A DNA stretch of 64,000 nucleotides from Bog-532 sp963742865 (GTDB lineage Bacteria > Actinomycetota > Actinomycetes > Streptosporangiales > Streptosporangiaceae). Below, in pieces: positions 17,810 through 26,377 of this stretch. The stretch covers positions 1 through 64,000 of the forward strand of contig CAVUNW010000023.1 of the NCBI GenBank assembly GCA_963742865.1. The letters run 5' to 3'. The notes under the pieces were generated by a model. The model searched no databases. It was given only the letters and a program-made list of their open reading frames with translations, and was not told the origin of the DNA. The translations under genes were made by a program, and so were the position numbers. Within the stretch, counting starts at the first letter, position 1. Each line of letters opens with the position of its first letter.

Positions 17810-18579
17810 GCAGTTCCCCGGCCATGCACCGGCCGCCCGCCCCGCGCTCCCGGCGCGGACGGCCCGGGTACGACCTGGAGTCGCTGCTGGCCGTCGCGGT
17901 CCGGCTGTTCAACGAGCGCGGCTACGACGGGACCAGCATGGAGGACCTGTCCCGCAAGCTGGGCATCACCAAGTCCGCCATCTACCACCACGTCCCCAGC
18001 AAAGAGGAACTGCTCCGGCTGGCCGTGGGCCGCGCCCTGGACGCCCTGTTCGCCGGGGCAGACCAGCTCGACGAGGTGGACGGGCGGGCCATCGACCGGC
18101 TGGAGCACCTGGTGCGCGGCAGCGTCGTGGTGCTCGCGGGCCAGCTGCCGTTCGTCACGCTGCTGCTCCGCGTGCGCGGCAACACGAAGATCGAGCGGGA
18201 GGCGCTCGCCCGGCGCCGCGAGTTCGACCATCTCGTCGCCGGCCTGGTCGCCACCGCGGCGGCCGAGGGGGACCTGCGCTCCGACATCGACCCGGCGGTG
18301 ACCGCGCGGCTGCTGTTCGGCATGGTGAACTCGCTCATCGAGTGGTACCGCCCGCGCGGGGCCGCCGCCGCGGACGAGCTCGCCAGCATGGTCGTCGCCG
18401 TCGCGTTCGACGGCCTGCGCGTCCGGCCCTCCTTATCGCGCGCCTTGACACCGCGGGCCCCGGGGCAGCACAGTTACGCTAGCCGCACAGCGGACAACTG
18501 TACGGCCCGCGAAATCAGCCTCGCGAAATCGGGCCCGCGAACGAGCATCGTGGCACTGTGGAGGGGAGACTGGCGATGA
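17806..18579 (+). CDS. TetR-family regulator of the paa locus (PaaR-like)
   Basis: 257 residues. N-terminal helix-turn-helix (LFNERGYDGTSMEDLSRKLGITKSAIYHHVPSKEELL) of TetR type. The ligand-binding part has LLRVRGNTKIEREALARRREFD and IEWYRP, as in actinobacterial PaaR repressors that respond to phenylacetyl-CoA. About 45 C-terminal residues after FDGLRVRPS are atypical and may be extra read-through coding. The start overlaps paaK, and its TGA overlaps the start of the next hydroxylase gene (ATGA). Probably represses the divergent paa promoters. Confidence 0.85.
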   Translation: MSSSPAMHRPPAPRSRRGRPGYDLESLLAVAVRLFNERGYDGTSMEDLSRKLGITKSAIYHHVPSKEELLRLAVGRALDALFAGADQLDEVDGRAIDRLEHLVRGSVVVLAGQLPFVTLLLRVRGNTKIEREALARRREFDHLVAGLVATAAAEGDLRSDIDPAVTARLLFGMVNSLIEWYRPRGAAAADELASMVVAVAFDGLRVRPSLSRALTPRAPGQHSYASRTADNCTAREISLAKSGPRTSIVALWRGDWR

Positions 18580-20364
18580 CGACAGCGCCCAGCGGGGAGC
18601 CGCTGATCGAGACCGACGTCCTGGTGGTGGGATCGGGGCCCGCGGGAGCGTCGGCGGCCCTGTTCCTGGCTACATACGGGACGCCCACGCTGCTGGTCAC
18701 CAAGTACCGCCGGCTGTCCGACAGCCCCCGGGCGCACATCACGAACCAGCGCACGATGGAGACCATGCGCGACATGGGCATCGAGGACGTGCTCATGCGC
18801 GAGGCCACCCCGTGGGAGCTGATGGGCAACACCACGTTCTGCACCAGCCTGGCGGGCGAGGAGCTCGGTCGGATTCCGTCCTGGGGGACGGAACACGGTC
18901 CGGCACGCCAACTACGAGCTGCAGAGCCCGTGCACGATGCTCGACGCGCCGCAGACCATCACCGAGCCCATCATGGTCAAGGCGGCGCAGGAGCGCGGGG
19001 CCCGGATCCGGTTCGACACCGAGTACCTCTCGCACACCCAGGACGGCGCCGGTGTCACCACCACCGTGCTCGACCGGCTGACCGGCGCGCAGTACGCCAT
19101 CCGGTCGAAGTACCTGATCGGCGCGGACGGGGCCCGCAGCAAGGTCGCCGACGACCTCGGCCTGCCCTTCGAGGGGCCCGGCGCCGTCGCGGGCGCGATG
19201 AACATCGTCTTCGAGGCGGACCTGTCCCGGTTCGTGGCGCACCGCCCGTCGGTCCTGTACTGGATGCTGCAGCCGGGCGCCGAGCGCGAGGGCGTGGGCC
19301 TGGGCGTGCTGCGCATGATCAAGCCGTGGCACGAGTGGATGCTGATGTGGGGCTACGAGGTCGCCGTCGGCCCGCCCACCTTCACCGACGAGTTCATCCG
19401 CGAACTAGCGGTCAAGCTGGTGGGCACGGACGACTTCGAGATGAAGGTCAGCGCCGCCTCGCCCTGGACGGTGAACCACCAGTTCGCGACCACGATCGCC
19501 CGCGGCCGGGTGTTCTGCGCGGGCGACGCCGTGCACCGGCACCCGCCGACCAACGGGCTGGGCTCCAACACCTCGATCCAGGACTCCTACAATCTGGCCT
19601 GGAAGCTCGCCCACGTCGTCGCGGGCACGGCCGCGCCCTCGCTGCTCGACTCCTATGACGCCGAGCGCGCCCCGGTCGCGCGGCAGATCGTCGAGCGGGC
19701 CAACCAGAGCATCGTCGACACCGGCAAGATCCTGACCGCGCTGGACCTGACCGACACCACCGACGTGGCCCGGCTCGAGCGGCAGCTGGCCCTGCGCAAG
19801 GAGCCCGGTCCCGAGGGGGAGAAGATCCGGGCTGCCCTGCGCGAGGCGATTGCCTACAAGGCCTACGAGTTCGACGCGCACGGGGTGGAGCACAACCACC
19901 GGTACGCGTCCGCGGCCGTGGTGCCGGACGGCACGCCCAGCCCTGAGTTCCGGCGCGATCCGGAACTGTACGCCCAGCCCACCACCTGGCCCGGCGCCAA
20001 GCTGCCGCACACCTGGGTCACCGAGCACGGCCACCGGGTCTCCACCCTCGACCTCGCCGGGCACGGGCGGTTCACCGTGGTCACCGGCATCGGCGGCCAG
20101 CCCTGGCTGGACGCCGCCGCCGAGCTGGGCGCCGCCCTCGGGATGACGATCACGCTCATGTCCATCGGTCCCGGCCAGCCCTACGAGGACCCCTACGGGA
20201 CCTGGGCCGGGCTGCGGGAGATCGAAGACGGGGGAGTGCTGCTCGTCCGGCCCGACCTGTACATCGCCGCCCGCCACCTGAGCAGCCCGTCCTCGGCGGC
20301 GCAGGCCCATGACTGGCTCGCCGGGGCGCTGTCCTCGGTTCTCGGCCGGCCGCCACAGCCATAA
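18576..20364 (+). pseudogene. FAD-dependent aromatic hydroxylase, TfdB/PheA type, frameshifted
   Basis: ATG 18576 with GAGGGGAG upstream. The N-terminus has the FAD GxGxxG fold (VLVVGSGPAGASAALFLA). The second FAD site is in YLIGADGARSKVADDLG and GDAVHRHPPTNGLGSN, the latter followed by SIQDSYNLAWKLAHVVAG, a strong signature of 2,4-dichlorophenol/phenol monooxygenases. The C-terminal thioredoxin-like domain ends at 20364. Total about 595 residues, as in the family. The frame changes near 18885 within a G-rich run: the correct continuation VRHANYELQSPCTMLDAP lies one frame over. Apart from that indel it is complete. Coupling to the TetR gene suggests it supplies hydroxylation of a phenolic substrate feeding this locus. 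Confidence 0.85.
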
Positions 20365-20498
20365 AAACCATGGTGGCGAGGGCCGAGACCGGATTGTGAC
20401 TCTCTTACTGCTCAGTAGGCGGGGCGGCTGCCGGTCGCGCCCGCGCTGCCCCCTCTAGGATCGCCCGAAGGTAGGAAAAATCCGTTAACGAGGGGGCT

Positions 20499-20888
20499 GT
20501 GGTGGCTGAGGATGCGCTGCTGACCGAAATGCAGGCGCTGCGGGACCGGGTAACCGGTATCACCGGCTCGGCGCTCGCCAGCCGCGACGGCCTGATCATC
20601 AAGGCCGATAGCGATGTCAACCCGGACAACCTGGCCGCCCTGGCCGCCGCGTCGCTGGGCCTGGCGCAGCGCATGGCCCGGGAAGTCGGGCAGGGCCTGC
20701 TGCAGGACGCCGTCACCCGGAACAGTGGCGGCTATGTCGCGCTCTACTCCGTCGGTGACACGGCCGTCCTCATCCTGACCGGGGATCAGGAGCTGAAAGT
20801 CGGCCGCCTGCGCAGCGAGTCCCGGGACACCGTGGCCAGGCTCGAGGCGCTGCTCAGCAACGCTGCCTTCGGCGCCACCGCCCGCTGA
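20499..20888 (+). CDS. Roadblock/LC7 domain protein
   Basis: 129 residues, GTG start (a second GTG follows immediately). A single Roadblock/LC7 (MglB-like) domain: RVTGITGSALASRDGLIIKA, then DNLAALAAASLGLAQRM, GGYVALYSVGDTAVLILT. In actinomycetes such proteins often sit in conservons with small GTPases and histidine kinases. Here no GTPase partner is adjacent, so it stands alone. Cytoplasmic, probably dimeric and a regulator of a small GTPase by family analogy. Confidence 0.8.
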   Translation: MVAEDALLTEMQALRDRVTGITGSALASRDGLIIKADSDVNPDNLAALAAASLGLAQRMAREVGQGLLQDAVTRNSGGYVALYSVGDTAVLILTGDQELKVGRLRSESRDTVARLEALLSNAAFGATAR

Positions 20889-20961
20889 GGGGGAACGCAG
20901 CTTCTGAGCGGCGGCTCCTAAGCGGTCTGGGGTCCAAGGCGCCCCGGGGTCCAGAGGGATG

Positions 20962-21006
20962 CCTCCGGCCGGAGGGACAGGCTGTCCCGAGTCCTTCCGG
21001 CCGGGG
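20962..21006. terminator. Extended hairpin after the Roadblock gene
   Basis: Inner perfect stem GGGACA-GGC-TGTCCC (20974-20988) is bracketed by CGGCCGGA and TTCCGGCCG arms that also pair. It lies about 75-120 nt downstream of the stop at 20888. Likely a rho-independent-like terminator without a U-tract, or a structured relic of a mobile element. Confidence 0.45.
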
Positions 21007-21023
21007 GTGAACCCTGCAGCCCG

Positions 21024-21112
21024 CTCCGTCACCGGTACATAGTGCCAGGGACGTTGGTCTCGCCCCCTACGAGGCCAGCTGTCGTACGATAGCTGGCGTA
21101 TGTCGCGCTTAG
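21024..21112 (+). repeat. 90-bp direct repeat, left copy
   Basis: About 95% identical to 23044-23133, differing by two small indels and one substitution. It begins with the last codons of the transposase gene and contains the hairpin CCAGCTGTCGTACGATAGCT followed by GG. Read as the 3' end of a second copy of the same insertion sequence in the same orientation. Confidence 0.8.
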
Positions 21113-21417
21113 CGTGGATTCCGCTCCGGACCAGCTCAGCTGTTTGGACGGCTGGTCGCTGACCTGCAATGTTCCGGGGGGCGGGCCGGAACATCCGGGT
21201 TCTGACGAAGGTATTAATAGCGGTTATATTGCACGGGTGAAGATCGTTATCTATACGAGACATGGCACGCTTGCGGGTGAAATGCCCGGTTCAGGATCAC
21301 CCATACGCGGGAAACAGGCACGGGAAGGAAGCTACCGGGCGAGATGCCGGCGGGACGGGTGACCACGGCCCTGTGATAGATCACACGGCATACCGCGGTA
21401 TCGGCCCCACGGCCGGG

Positions 21418-23061
21418 ATGGGAGCTGCGGCCGGCCAGGTGAACCAGCGGCGGTATGAGGCGCTGCGCGCCTACCTGTATGAGGGCCGTCTGCAGCTGGC
21501 CGCCGATGCCGCCTGTGACACCCGCAGCGCGCTGCGTCCCTGGTCCGCGACCTGCGGGCCGGGAAGGTGACCGTGTTCGCGCCACCGGGCGTCCCGGGCC
21601 GCAAGGGCGCCCCAAAAAGGACGCGGCCCGCGGCCGGGTCATCGAGCTGCGCCGCGAGGGCTTGTCGGTCTATGAGATCAGCATGCGGGTCACCCGGGAG
21701 GGGCCCCGCTGGGCCGCAGCGCGGTCAGCGACATACTGCGCGAGGAAGGATTCGGCCTGCTGGTCCGCGGCGCGGCGCCTGAGGCCAGCACCAGCCCGTC
21801 CACCTCCGGCCGCGACACCCGCTGCCTGCTGCTCGGTCATCGACTTCGGCTCTGTTCCCCCGCGCGCCCATACCGCCATGGCCGGGCTGCTGCTGACAGT
21901 CCCGGACCTGGTTGCCCTGTACCTGCCTGGCCTGGCTGACGAGGCCGCCACCGTACCGCGTCATCCCGGCCGTGTCCTGGCTGCTGTCCCTGCTCGCCCT
22001 CAAGCTCACCGCCACCCGGCGCGTGTCTCATGTCGATGACCTGCTCGCCGACCCCGCTCCCGCGCTGCTGGCCGGGCTGGCGGTCCTGCCTAAGAAGACC
22101 GCGCTGACTGACTACTCCTACCGGCTATCGCATGACCACCAGCTGCGGTTCCTGGCCGCCCTGGACAAGCAGATGATCGGCTCCGGCCTGGCCACCGCGG
22201 ACGAGGCGATCTTCGACCTGGACTTCCACGCCATCATGCACTGGGGCCACGACCCCGCGCTGGAGAAGCACTACGTCCCCACGCGGTCCCAGCGCGCCCG
22301 CTCGGTGCTGACCTTCTTCGCCCAGGACACCGGCACCCACAATCTCGTCTACGCCAACGCCGACCTCACCAAGGCAACCCAGAACCGCGAGGTCATCGCC
22401 TTCTGCGACCACTGGAAGCACGTATCGGGAGCCGACCCGGCGATGCTGATCATGGACCAGAAAGTCACCACCCAGCCCATCCTCGGCGAACTCGACGCCC
22501 GCGGCGTCAAGTTCGCCACGCGGATGCGCTCGCCCAGCCTCCTCAAACGCATCAGCAGCCTGGCCGCAAGCGACTACAAGACCGTCACCCTGAACCGGCC
22601 CGGACCCCACAACCGGCCCCGCGTGCACGAGGACGCAGCCGTGAAACTCACCAGCTATCCCGGACGGTCCGCCAGCTCATCGCACCGGCCTGGGCCGCGA
22701 CGCGCCCACCGTCATCATCACCAACGACACCCAGATCAAGACCAAAGCGCTGATCGGGCACTACGCCCGCAGGATGACCATCGAGCAGCGGCTCGCCGAG
22801 ATCATCCAGGCGTTCTGCGCCGACGCCCTCTCCAGCGCCGTCAACCTCAACGTCGACCTCGACGTCGTGCTATGCGTTCTGGCCCAGGCCCTCACCGCCG
22901 CCTTCCGGCTCCGCCTGCCCGGCAACTACGCCCACGCCACCCCCGACACCCTCCAGCGCCGCTTCCTGGACACCCCCTGCGAAATCATCAGCGACAGCAC
23001 CGGGATCACCGTCAAGATCAACCGCCGCGCCTACTCACCCGTCCTCCGTCACCGGTCATAG
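21418..23061 (+). pseudogene. Decayed transposase (IS4-like fold, N-terminal HTH), many frameshifts
   Basis: Pieces of one protein occur in order in different frames. RRYEALRAYLYEGRLQLAAD is followed by a helix-turn-helix (GRVIELRREGLSVYEISMRV, SDILREEGFG), then SWLLSLLALKLTATRRVSHV, ALTDYSYRLSHDHQLRFLAA, DEAIFDLDFHAIMHWGHDP, NLVYANADLTKATQNREVIA, MLIMDQKVTTQPILGELDAR, then TVIITND and MTIEQRLAEIIQAFCADALS near the end. Shifts occur near 21540, 21620, 21710, 21830, 21950 and 22670-22700. The layout (acidic residues in DLDFH, MDQK and TIEQRLAE) resembles IS4-superfamily transposases of actinomycetes. Clearly inactive. Confidence 0.7.
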
Positions 23062-23133
23062 TGCCCGGGACGTTGGTCTCGCCCCCTCAACGAGGCCAGC
23101 TGTCGTACGATAGCTGGCGTATGTCGCGCTTAG
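23044..23133 (+). repeat. 90-bp direct repeat, right copy
   Basis: Partner of 21024-21112. It includes the transposase stop (TAG at 23059-23061) and a hairpin at about 23096-23117. It ends 24 bp before the next gene, so it may supply or block that gene's promoter. Confidence 0.8.
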
Positions 23134-23156
23134 TTCTCAGCCGGTGAGAGGGATTA

Positions 23157-24209
23157 GTGGCGCAGAAAGGACCTGGTCCCGCCTCGTCGGCCCCTGGCCC
23201 TAATATGGCTGGCCTTAATATGGCTGGCCCAAATATGGCTGGCACTGGCACGGCTGGCGCGCACCACGAGGCCGCGGCCGCTTACCTGCGCGAGCTTCTG
23301 CTGCGGCCGGGCCGCGCCCGGCGCACCTGGGAACAATATGCCGAACGGAGCCGCCGCGGGCAGATCAACCAGCTGGCGGTCGCCGAGGTTCTCGCCCGTC
23401 ACCTGTGGGACTATCCGCGCCGTCCGGGCGATAACGAGGTCCTGCCCCGCCAGCTGAAGGACACCGCGTCCCGCGCCCTGTCGGGCAAGCTGCTCAGCAA
23501 GGGCGCGCTCGGCTTGTTCATCGACGCGTTCAGCATCCGGGCCTTCGAGCGGGATCAGCTGTGGAAGCTGTGGGAGGGATCGAGCCGGATCCAGGTGCTG
23601 TCCGGGCCGCGCTCCTTCGCCGGGCGGGCCGGGGCGGAGATCGAGACCGCGCTCGGGCCCGCCGTGCACCGCACGGTGTCGGTGCACGATCACCACTACG
23701 TGGGGCCGGACCGCCTGCCCAGCCGGACGCGCACGCTGCAGGTCATCGAGGCGATCACCGGGGACGTCAGCCGCATTCCGTACATCTACAACACCGACGC
23801 CCTGGCCATTGACCTGATTCAGGGCTGCTCCGGCCTGGGGGAGCGGTTCACCGAGGTGACCCAGGGCTTTTTCGCGACCGACATGCTCCTGGCCAAGACG
23901 CTCAGCCTCGGTGAGACCCTGGCCCTGGAGTACGTGACGAGCTTCACCTACGCCAAGGTGCCGGCCACGCGGCTGGACGCCGACCTGTGCCAGTACCGCC
24001 GCGCCGTGCGGCGCCGGATGGAGAACGTCGACATCCGGGTGGAATTCGATCCGGGCATGCTGCCCCGGCACGTCTGGTGGGCGGTCTGGGACGGCGTCGA
24101 GGGCAACGTCATCAGCCAGGAAGGCGTCGCGCTGGACGGCCAGAATTCGGCCGAGCGCTTCCTCCGCTTCATCGAGAACACCGTCGTCGGCTTCCACTGG
24201 CAGTGGTAA
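23157..24209 (+). CDS. Conserved actinobacterial protein of unknown function
   Basis: 350 residues, GTG start after GAGAGGGA. Residues about 16-35 are a low-complexity leader from three 15-bp tandem repeats (NMAGL, NMAGP, NMAGT). The rest looks like a soluble, mixed alpha/beta protein with conserved-looking aromatic and charged blocks: RTWEQYAERSRRGQINQLAV, RTVSVHDHHYVGPDRLPSRT and VWWAVWDGVEGNVISQEGVA. No TM helix, signal or recognisable catalytic motif. I do not recognise the family. It begins 24 bp after an insertion-sequence relic and ends at a strong terminator. Confidence 0.75.
   Translation: MAQKGPGPASSAPGPNMAGLNMAGPNMAGTGTAGAHHEAAAAYLRELLLRPGRARRTWEQYAERSRRGQINQLAVAEVLARHLWDYPRRPGDNEVLPRQLKDTASRALSGKLLSKGALGLFIDAFSIRAFERDQLWKLWEGSSRIQVLSGPRSFAGRAGAEIETALGPAVHRTVSVHDHHYVGPDRLPSRTRTLQVIEAITGDVSRIPYIYNTDALAIDLIQGCSGLGERFTEVTQGFFATDMLLAKTLSLGETLALEYVTSFTYAKVPATRLDADLCQYRRAVRRRMENVDIRVEFDPGMLPRHVWWAVWDGVEGNVISQEGVALDGQNSAERFLRFIENTVVGFHWQW
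23202..23246 (+). repeat. In-frame 15-bp tandem repeat (3 copies)
   Basis: Three copies of AATATGGCTGG plus four variable bases encode NMAG(L/P/T). They extend the N-terminus of the unknown 350-residue protein. Copy number may vary between strains. Confidence 0.8.
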
Positions 24210-24231
24210 GCCGCGCCGGCCCGCCAGCGCC

Positions 24232-24270
24232 GGGAGGGCCCAGGTCCACCTCTCCGGCCTGGGCCCTCCC
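24232..24270. terminator. Bidirectional terminator hairpin
   Basis: GGGAGGGCCCAGG (24232-24244) pairs perfectly with CCTGGGCCCTCCC (24258-24270) around a 13-nt loop. It sits between convergent stops at 24209 and 24287, so it can end transcription from both sides. Confidence 0.75.
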
Positions 24271-24286
24271 GCACGACCTCACCCCC

Positions 24287-26377
24287 TCATGAGCTCGTGG
24301 CCTTGGTGAGGTCATAGACGGTGGTTCCGCCGACGGTTTCCTTGGTGAAGTGCGACGCCACCCAGCTGGCGATGGCCGAGGACCGCTGGCCGCCGCCGAA
24401 GCTCTGGCTGTTCGTGCCGATGAAGTAGTGGATCTTGTGCTCGGCGACGAGGGCCTTGAACTCGGCCAGCGTGGGCGACGGATCGGTCCCGTTGAACCCG
24501 CCGATGGCCATGACCGGCTCGCCGCCGGTGGCCAGCTCCAGCGGTGCGGCCTCCTGCGAGCCCACGGTGGCCGCCACCCAGGTGTAGCCGGTCGTGCCAT
24601 TCTCCAGCAGCTTGACCAGCGCGCTGCTCACCTGGGTGTTCCCGCTGAGCCCGCCGGGCCCGCCCGTGCCGCCGGCCGCCGCACCGGTCCGGCCCGGAGC
24701 CGTCCCGCCTGTTCCAAAGCCGGCCGGAGGTCCGCCGGTGCCGGTACCCCGGCCACCCGGGGTTCCACCGCCGGCTCCGAAACCAGCTCCGCCGCCCGGG
24801 CCGCCGGCGGAGGTCGTCTGCGGTCCGGCCGCCGGAAGCGACCCGGTGTGCGTCGTCGCCACCGCGTCGATGGCGTACGCCGCGGGCCCGGTGAGCCCGG
24901 CGACCAGCGCGAGCACGACCGGAATCCCGGCCAGCCAACCTGCTAGCCCCCCTGCCAGCCCGGGGCGCCGCCCGCCGGGCGACCCCCGCCGGCCCGTCAG
25001 CCACGGCGCCGCCAGGATCGAGCCCGCCGCGGCCACGCCGGCCACCACGATCACCCAGCGAAGCCACGGCAGCCAGGACGGCGACCGGTCGAGCAGGGCC
25101 ACCGCCCACGTCGCGGTGACGCCCACCGTCACCGCGGCCGTGATCCGGCCGAACCATCCCAGCCGCCGCTCCCACAGCGCCATCGCGCCCACGGCGACCA
25201 GCGCGGCGATCGCCGGGGCGAGCGCGACCATGTAGTACGGGTGGATGATGCCGCTCATATAGCTGAACACCACCCCGGTGCAGAGCAGCCAGCCGCCCCA
25301 CAGCAGGGCCGCGGCGCGGGTCCGGTCCGTGCGCGCAGCCCGCCGCGACACCCACAGCATGCCCGCCAGGCAGATCAGCGCGGCCGGCAGCAGCCAGCTG
25401 ATCTGGCCGCCGAACTCCGACGAGAACAGCCGGGTGATGCCGGTAGCGCCGCCGAAGCCGCCGCCGGCCCCGCCGCGCCCGCCGCCGCCGCCGATCGAGC
25501 CGGTCTCGCTGCCGGTCAGCCGGCCGAGGCCGTTGTAGCCGATGGCGAGCTGCAGGATGTTGTTGTTGGTCGACCCGCCGAAGTATGGCCGGTCCGCCGC
25601 CGGGACCACCTCGGCGACCAGCACCCACCAGCCGCCGCCGACGAGGATGCCGGCCCCGGCCAGCAGCAGCTGCCAGACCCGCTTGCGCAGCCGCGGCGGC
25701 CCGGCCCACAAGTAGGCGAGCGCGAACGCGGGCACGACCAGGAACGCCTGGAGCATCTTGGCCAGGAACGCGAAGCCCAGCACGACGCCGGCCAGCACGA
25801 GCCACCTGGACCGGCCGTTCTCCAGCGCCCTGACCACGGCGTACGCGCTCACCGTCAGCAGCAGGACCAGCAGGGCGTCCGGGTTGTTGAACCGGAACAT
25901 CAGCGCGGCGACCGGGGTCAGCGCCATGACCAGCCCCGCGATGAGCCCGGCCGCCGGGCCGAACCACCGGCGCACGGCCGCGTACAGCACACCGACGCAG
26001 GCCACGCCCTCGAGCGCCTGCGGGACTAGCATGCTCCACGAATTGACGCCGAAGATCCGCCCGGAGATCTCCATCACCCACAGCGACGCCGGGGTCTTGT
26101 CCACGGTGATGAAGCTGGAGGAGTCGAAGGAGCCGAAGAAGAACGCCTTCCAGCTCTTGGTCCCGGCGTCGACCGCAGCGGAGTAGAAGTCGTTGGCCCA
26201 GCCGTTCCGGCTGAGGTTGACCAGGTACAGCAGCGCGGTCAGCGCGAGCAGCCCGCCCACGGCGGGCCGGGCCCAGCGCGGGTCGGTGTCCGGCCCCCGC
26301 AGTAGCCGTTTCGCGCGGCCGTACACGTGCGGCGGCCCGTCAGCCGCGTGCGCGGCCGGCGTCGTGATGGCGGTCAA
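24287..26377 (-). CDS. Glycosyltransferase family 39 (ArnT/PMT-like) membrane protein
   Basis: About 696 residues from a TTG at 26377 that overlaps the upstream stop (TTGA), with a GGGAGC site before it. A polytopic enzyme that probably transfers a sugar from a polyprenyl-phosphate donor on the outer face of the membrane. Family features include the first extracytoplasmic loop with DKTPASLWVMEISGRIFG, then MLVPQALEGVACVGVLYAAV and FRFNNPDALLVLLL, and about 10-12 TM helices. A Gly-rich insert (SIGGGGGRGGAGGGFGG) sits in one loop and a Gly/Pro-rich linker precedes the soluble C-terminal part (from about 600, VSSALVKLLENGTTGYTWVA). It pairs with the GT2-GtrA fusion upstream, which likely makes or flips the donor. 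Confidence 0.85.
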   Translation of the reverse strand: MTAITTPAAHAADGPPHVYGRAKRLLRGPDTDPRWARPAVGGLLALTALLYLVNLSRNGWANDFYSAAVDAGTKSWKAFFFGSFDSSSFITVDKTPASLWVMEISGRIFGVNSWSMLVPQALEGVACVGVLYAAVRRWFGPAAGLIAGLVMALTPVAALMFRFNNPDALLVLLLTVSAYAVVRALENGRSRWLVLAGVVLGFAFLAKMLQAFLVVPAFALAYLWAGPPRLRKRVWQLLLAGAGILVGGGWWVLVAEVVPAADRPYFGGSTNNNILQLAIGYNGLGRLTGSETGSIGGGGGRGGAGGGFGGATGITRLFSSEFGGQISWLLPAALICLAGMLWVSRRAARTDRTRAAALLWGGWLLCTGVVFSYMSGIIHPYYMVALAPAIAALVAVGAMALWERRLGWFGRITAAVTVGVTATWAVALLDRSPSWLPWLRWVIVVAGVAAAGSILAAPWLTGRRGSPGGRRPGLAGGLAGWLAGIPVVLALVAGLTGPAAYAIDAVATTHTGSLPAAGPQTTSAGGPGGGAGFGAGGGTPGGRGTGTGGPPAGFGTGGTAPGRTGAAAGGTGGPGGLSGNTQVSSALVKLLENGTTGYTWVAATVGSQEAAPLELATGGEPVMAIGGFNGTDPSPTLAEFKALVAEHKIHYFIGTNSQSFGGGQRSSAIASWVASHFTKETVGGTTVYDLTKATSS

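Larger units (their letters stand above)
20889..21417. other. Intergenic region with hairpin, direct repeat and AT-rich patch
   Basis: No gene is supported here. It contains a long hairpin (20962-21006), the left copy of a 90-bp direct repeat (21024-21112), and an unusually AT-rich stretch at about 21195-21265. The rightmost part is probably the 5' non-coding region of the decayed transposase. Confidence 0.6.
21024..23133 (+). mobile_element. Degenerate insertion sequence with tandem 3'-end remnant
   Basis: The transposase relic at 21418-23061 is bracketed by 90-bp direct repeats. Because the repeat includes the end of the transposase gene, the simplest reading is two tandem copies of one element, the first reduced to its 3' end. 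The exact left terminus could not be found. Confidence 0.6.
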
